Below, piece after piece: positions 30,216 through 32,896 of a stretch of 32,896 nucleotides of DNA. A program made the translations under genes and the position numbers. The stretch's first letter is position 1. The number at the start of each line of letters is the position of its first letter. The notes under the pieces are model-generated. The model saw only the letters and a list, made by a program, of their open reading frames with translations. It searched no databases and was not told the origin of the DNA. The stretch lies in NCBI GenBank assembly GCA_028293725.1, contig JAQGOE010000227.1, positions 1 to 32,896 on the forward strand. Direction: 5' to 3'. Source of the stretch: Gammaproteobacteria bacterium (GTDB taxonomy: Bacteria; Pseudomonadota; Gammaproteobacteria; Steroidobacterales; Steroidobacteraceae).

Positions 30216-31109
30216 ATGAAATTCGCGCGGTTTACCGTCGGCGGACAGACCCGGATCGGCGTCGTCCTCGAGGATCGTATTGTGGCCCTTGCGCAGCTGC
30301 TGCCAGATGCGCCCGCCACCATCAAAGAGGTGATCGCCGCGGGTGAGGCGTTGCGTGCCCGGATCGAGGCCGCGCTCTCCAATGCAGGCGATGCCCTCCG
30401 GCACGATGCCATCCGCCTCGATGCCGTGCAGCTCGAGGCCCCCATTCCGGATCCGCAGAAGTATCTGGCCATCGGCATGAACTACGCCGATCACGTCGAA
30501 GAGGCCCGCAAGGGCGGCGTGACCATGCCTAGTGTGCAGGTCTGGTTCAACAAGCAGGTCTCCTGTATCAACGGGCCGTTCCACCCGGTCCACCTGCCCC
30601 GCGTCTCCGACATGTTGGATTACGAAGCCGAGCTCGGTGTGGTGATCGGCAAGCGCTGTCGACATGTGTCCGCGGCTGAGGCCGGGAGCGTTATCGGGGG
30701 GTATTTCGTCGCCAATGACGTGACCGCACGCGACTGGCAGTTCGCCAGTCCCACTTTTACGCTGGGCAAGAGCTTCGATACCCACGGACCGATAGGGCCT
30801 TGGATCGTGACGGCCGATGAGATCGCCGACCCGCACTCGTTACAGATGCGCCTGTACGTCAACGGTGAGTTGCGCCAGCAACAAAGCACCTCGCAGATGA
30901 TTTACAACATCTACGCACAGATCGAGCATCTGTCCAAGGTCATGACTCTGGAGCCGGGCGACCTGCTCGCGACCGGCACTTGTGCCGGCGTAGGCATTGC
31001 GCGCGGTAAGCAAGGCATGCTGAGGGCGGGGGACGTCGTGCGCGTCGAAATCGACGGCATCGGCCACATTGAAAATCCGATCATCGCCGAGCCCATGACT
31101 GCTGCTTAG
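30216..31109 (+). CDS. Fumarylacetoacetate hydrolase-family protein
   Basis: The start at 30216 has GAGGT 10 bp upstream; a far-upstream start in frame would overlap the dioxygenase. The 297-residue protein carries the FAH fold signature IGMNYADHVEEA (86-97), DYEAELGVVIG (135-145), ANDVTARDWQ (166-175) and GKSFDTHGPIGPW. These supply the metal ligands Glu137, Glu139 and Asp168. Family members hydrolyse C-C bonds or hydrate/decarboxylate ring-fission products. After an extradiol dioxygenase this fits processing of the meta-cleavage product (inference). The N-terminal extension (1-78) is typical of longer FAH proteins. Confidence 0.93.
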   Translation: MKFARFTVGGQTRIGVVLEDRIVALAQLLPDAPATIKEVIAAGEALRARIEAALSNAGDALRHDAIRLDAVQLEAPIPDPQKYLAIGMNYADHVEEARKGGVTMPSVQVWFNKQVSCINGPFHPVHLPRVSDMLDYEAELGVVIGKRCRHVSAAEAGSVIGGYFVANDVTARDWQFASPTFTLGKSFDTHGPIGPWIVTADEIADPHSLQMRLYVNGELRQQQSTSQMIYNIYAQIEHLSKVMTLEPGDLLATGTCAGVGIARGKQGMLRAGDVVRVEIDGIGHIENPIIAEPMTAA

Positions 31110-31122
31110 TAAGGAGATCTCC

Positions 31123-32019
31123 ATGACAGCCGAATTCAAACCAGGCACCCGCTACCGGATGCCAGCCGTGTTCGGTCCGGCACCGGGACCGCGTCAGAAG
31201 GCCGACGGCACACCGTGGAAGCCCGAAGAGACCGGCACCATGAGGTCTCAGTGGATGACGGTCAGCTATCTCACCCAGCGGGCCAAGTTGGAAAGGCTTT
31301 TACCCCCCGGCTTCGCGCTGCGTGGCGATCCGGTCGTATCGGTGTCGCTGTCGTTCTTCAACGATCTCTATTGGCTGGCCGGGCGCGGCTACGGGATTGT
31401 CATCGTCGACTTTCCCGTCGTGTATACGGGTAAGACCGAGACCATCCAGGGGACGTTCTGCCCCGTGATGTGGGAAGGCGTTCCAGATGCGATTCTCACC
31501 GGTCGTGAAGAGCTGGGATTCCCGAAACTGTTCGCGGACATTCCAGAGATTACGCTCGATCGGGAACGCGGCGCGGCCTCGGGCCAGGCGTCCTGGTTCG
31601 GACACAAATTCTTCGACATCGAACTGCACTCGCTCGCGCCGGCCCAGGGTGACAAGAAACTGCCGGGCGGCGGGGGCGCGGCGATGTATTACAAGTACAT
31701 GCCCAGAACCAGCATCGGCGGTAAAGAGGCCAGGGATGTGGCGTACGTGACGACTTCATTGCCGCCACCCGGATCCGCCGGCGACGTCTCTCCAATCAAG
31801 TTCGGGGACTCGGATTTCAAGAAATGGACCGCCAGGGGCGGCAAGGTGAGTTGGAATCGCGCCACCTTCCAACAGCTCCCGACGACTTTCCATGTCGTCA
31901 ACGGACTGGCTGATCTCGATATCGTCGAGTATGTCGGGGCAGAGATGATCGAGTTCTCCGCACCGGGCATTGCGGTTTCGGCGAACACGATGCGCGCGGT
32001 CGAGCCAGCTGAGGGTTGA
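31123..32019 (+). CDS. Acetoacetate decarboxylase-family protein
   Basis: This 298-residue member of the ADC superfamily has a GAAGGAGATCT-like ribosome site (AAGGAG, 31110-31115). Hallmarks are LLPPGFALRGDP, VVSVSLSFFN, the Schiff-base lysine Lys135 in REELGFPKLFADI (with Glu129/Glu130) and the C-terminal TFHVVNGLADLDIVEYVGAEM. True acetoacetate decarboxylase is one member; others catalyse aldol/dehydration steps on different 2-keto compounds. As third gene after the extradiol dioxygenase and FAH enzyme it probably handles a ring-fission product. The decarboxylase reaction is not proven. Confidence 0.9.
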   Translation: MTAEFKPGTRYRMPAVFGPAPGPRQKADGTPWKPEETGTMRSQWMTVSYLTQRAKLERLLPPGFALRGDPVVSVSLSFFNDLYWLAGRGYGIVIVDFPVVYTGKTETIQGTFCPVMWEGVPDAILTGREELGFPKLFADIPEITLDRERGAASGQASWFGHKFFDIELHSLAPAQGDKKLPGGGGAAMYYKYMPRTSIGGKEARDVAYVTTSLPPPGSAGDVSPIKFGDSDFKKWTARGGKVSWNRATFQQLPTTFHVVNGLADLDIVEYVGAEMIEFSAPGIAVSANTMRAVEPAEG

Positions 32020-32025
32020 CGAGGG

Positions 32026-32896
32026 TCACTCGTGCTCGGTCAACCCCCCGCCGAGCACCCGATAGAGAGTGACGACGTTTTCAAGAGCGGCCAGGCGCGT
32101 GGAAACGAGCGTCTTCTGTGCGTTGTAGAGCGTGCGTTGCGAATCCAACGCATTCAGGAAGGTATCCGCGCCCTTGCTGTAGCGAGCGTCCGCAAGGCGG
32201 TAGCTCTCGGAGGACGCAGCGACCAGCGCTGCCTGCGCGTCGAGCTGTTCGTTGATCGTTCCGTTGACCGCCAGCGCATTAGCGACTTCCTTGAATGCTG
32301 TTTGAATGGCGAGCTCATACTGGGACAGGTAGATTTCTCGCTGGGATTTGGTGTAGGCGAGATTGGCAACATTCGCCCCGCCACTGAAGATCGGTACCGT
32401 CAACGACGGCGCGAACGACCACAGATTGGGGCCGCTCAACAAATGCGACAGCGATGAGCTGCCGCGGCCATCGCTGGCCGTCAGGGAGAGCGAGGGGAAG
32501 AAGGCGGCGCGCGCTGCCCCGATGTTGGCGTTAGCGGATTTGAGATTGTGCTCGGCTTCGAGCACGTCCGGACGTTGCAGCAGCACCTGCGAGGACAAAC
32601 CCGCCGGAACGTCGCTAAACCACTCACTCGCAGCGGGTAACTCGGCCGGCAGCAAGGAGTCCTCGATAGAGCTACCGGCGAGGAGCTCGAGCGCGTTTCG
32701 GTCCTGCGCGATACTGGAGGTGAGCGTGGCCACATCGGAGCGTGCCTGCTGGTATACCGTTTCCGCCTGCTTGAGGTCGACCAGAGAGGCGACGCCGGCG
32801 TCGAGACGGCCGCGGGTCAGTTCCATCGAGCGCTGCGCGCTGGCCAACGTCTGCCGTGAGATGGCGAGCAGGCTCTCATCGGAGGCGAGTGTCAGA
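32026..32896 (-). CDS. TolC/NodT-type outer-membrane efflux protein (partial, runs off the window)
   Basis: This is the C-terminal ~290 residues of an OprM/NodT-like trimeric outer-membrane channel; the frame stays open to the window edge, so the start lies beyond it. Visible are the coiled helical region (TLASAQRSMELTRGRLDAGVASLVDLKQAETVYQQARSD), LLQRPDVLEAEHNLKSANANIGAARAAFFPSLSLTAS (the RPD...A..G.ARAAFFPS signature), FAPSLTVPIFSGG, and the second repeat RYSKGADTFLNALDSQRTLY ending YRVLGGG. It converges with the ADC-family gene (6 bp gap). It probably belongs to an RND or MacAB-type pump upstream on the minus strand, outside the window. Confidence 0.95.
   Translation of the reverse strand, partial: LTLASDESLLAISRQTLASAQRSMELTRGRLDAGVASLVDLKQAETVYQQARSDVATLTSSIAQDRNALELLAGSSIEDSLLPAELPAASEWFSDVPAGLSSQVLLQRPDVLEAEHNLKSANANIGAARAAFFPSLSLTASDGRGSSSLSHLLSGPNLWSFAPSLTVPIFSGGANVANLAYTKSQREIYLSQYELAIQTAFKEVANALAVNGTINEQLDAQAALVAASSESYRLADARYSKGADTFLNALDSQRTLYNAQKTLVSTRLAALENVVTLYRVLGGGLTEHE

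Overview
The window is a dense, GC-rich (low-60s % by eye) proteobacterial segment. It has two large TonB-dependent receptors, periplasmic c- and b-type cytochromes and many secreted proteins, so the host is a Gram-negative. Gene content (TonB receptors beside aromatic-oxidation genes, DUF6152-type and DUF6644-type proteins) suggests an environmental gamma- or alphaproteobacterium with aromatic-degrading habits, for example relatives of Steroidobacterales/Nevskiales or sphingomonads. This placement is inference and weak. No rRNA, tRNA, CRISPR or transposase was seen.

Region 1 (127-7745, all +) looks like one long operon: TonB-dependent receptor, secreted protein of an uncharacterised family (paralogue 1), SnoaL/NTF2-like secreted protein, a tandem pair of small 4-helix membrane proteins, an ECF sigma factor, a cytochrome b561, a DUF6152-type secreted protein and paralogue 2. 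The last four genes are joined by ATGA stop/start overlaps. Region 2 (7761-14107) holds an overlapping minus-strand trio (c-type cytochrome, Tat-signal protein, FAD enzyme of the vanillyl-alcohol oxidase / p-cresol methylhydroxylase family, in the order of pchC-pchX-pchF). It is followed by a second DUF6152 + secreted-protein pair (paralogue 3, +) and a second TonB receptor (-). Regions 1 and 2 are thus two versions of one toolkit. Copies or fragments of one repeat (6334-6435, 10396-10550, 14250-14290) sit at the cassette borders.

Region 3 (14351-17938) is regulatory: an OmpR-type response regulator with its histidine kinase (-) and a divergent regulator that looks like two fused GntR/FCD proteins (+). 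Region 4 (18020-22067, +) holds a second pair of small membrane proteins, then an operon of a CcoP-like dihaem cytochrome c, a membrane-anchored parvulin-type PPIase and a HupE/UreJ-type membrane protein.

Region 5 (22358-32019) is a catabolic island: benzaldehyde-dehydrogenase-like ALDH, a clear benzaldehyde lyase (BAL) homologue and a VOC protein; an MFS transporter (-); an SDR and a nitroreductase; then an extradiol ring-cleavage dioxygenase, an FAH-family hydrolase and an acetoacetate-decarboxylase-family protein. The window ends inside a TolC/NodT-type outer-membrane efflux gene (-).

Working model (inference): the receptors import bulky aromatic (lignin-like) compounds; the periplasmic flavocytochrome and secreted/cytochrome proteins oxidise side chains; BAL splits aromatic acyloins into aldehydes, ALDH oxidises these to acids, and the extradiol/FAH/ADC operon opens a ring and processes the product. 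A near-identical direct-repeat motif, A(G/T)AATCG-ATANTC(G/C), lies just upstream of three or four transcription units in regions 4 and 5 and probably marks a shared regulon.
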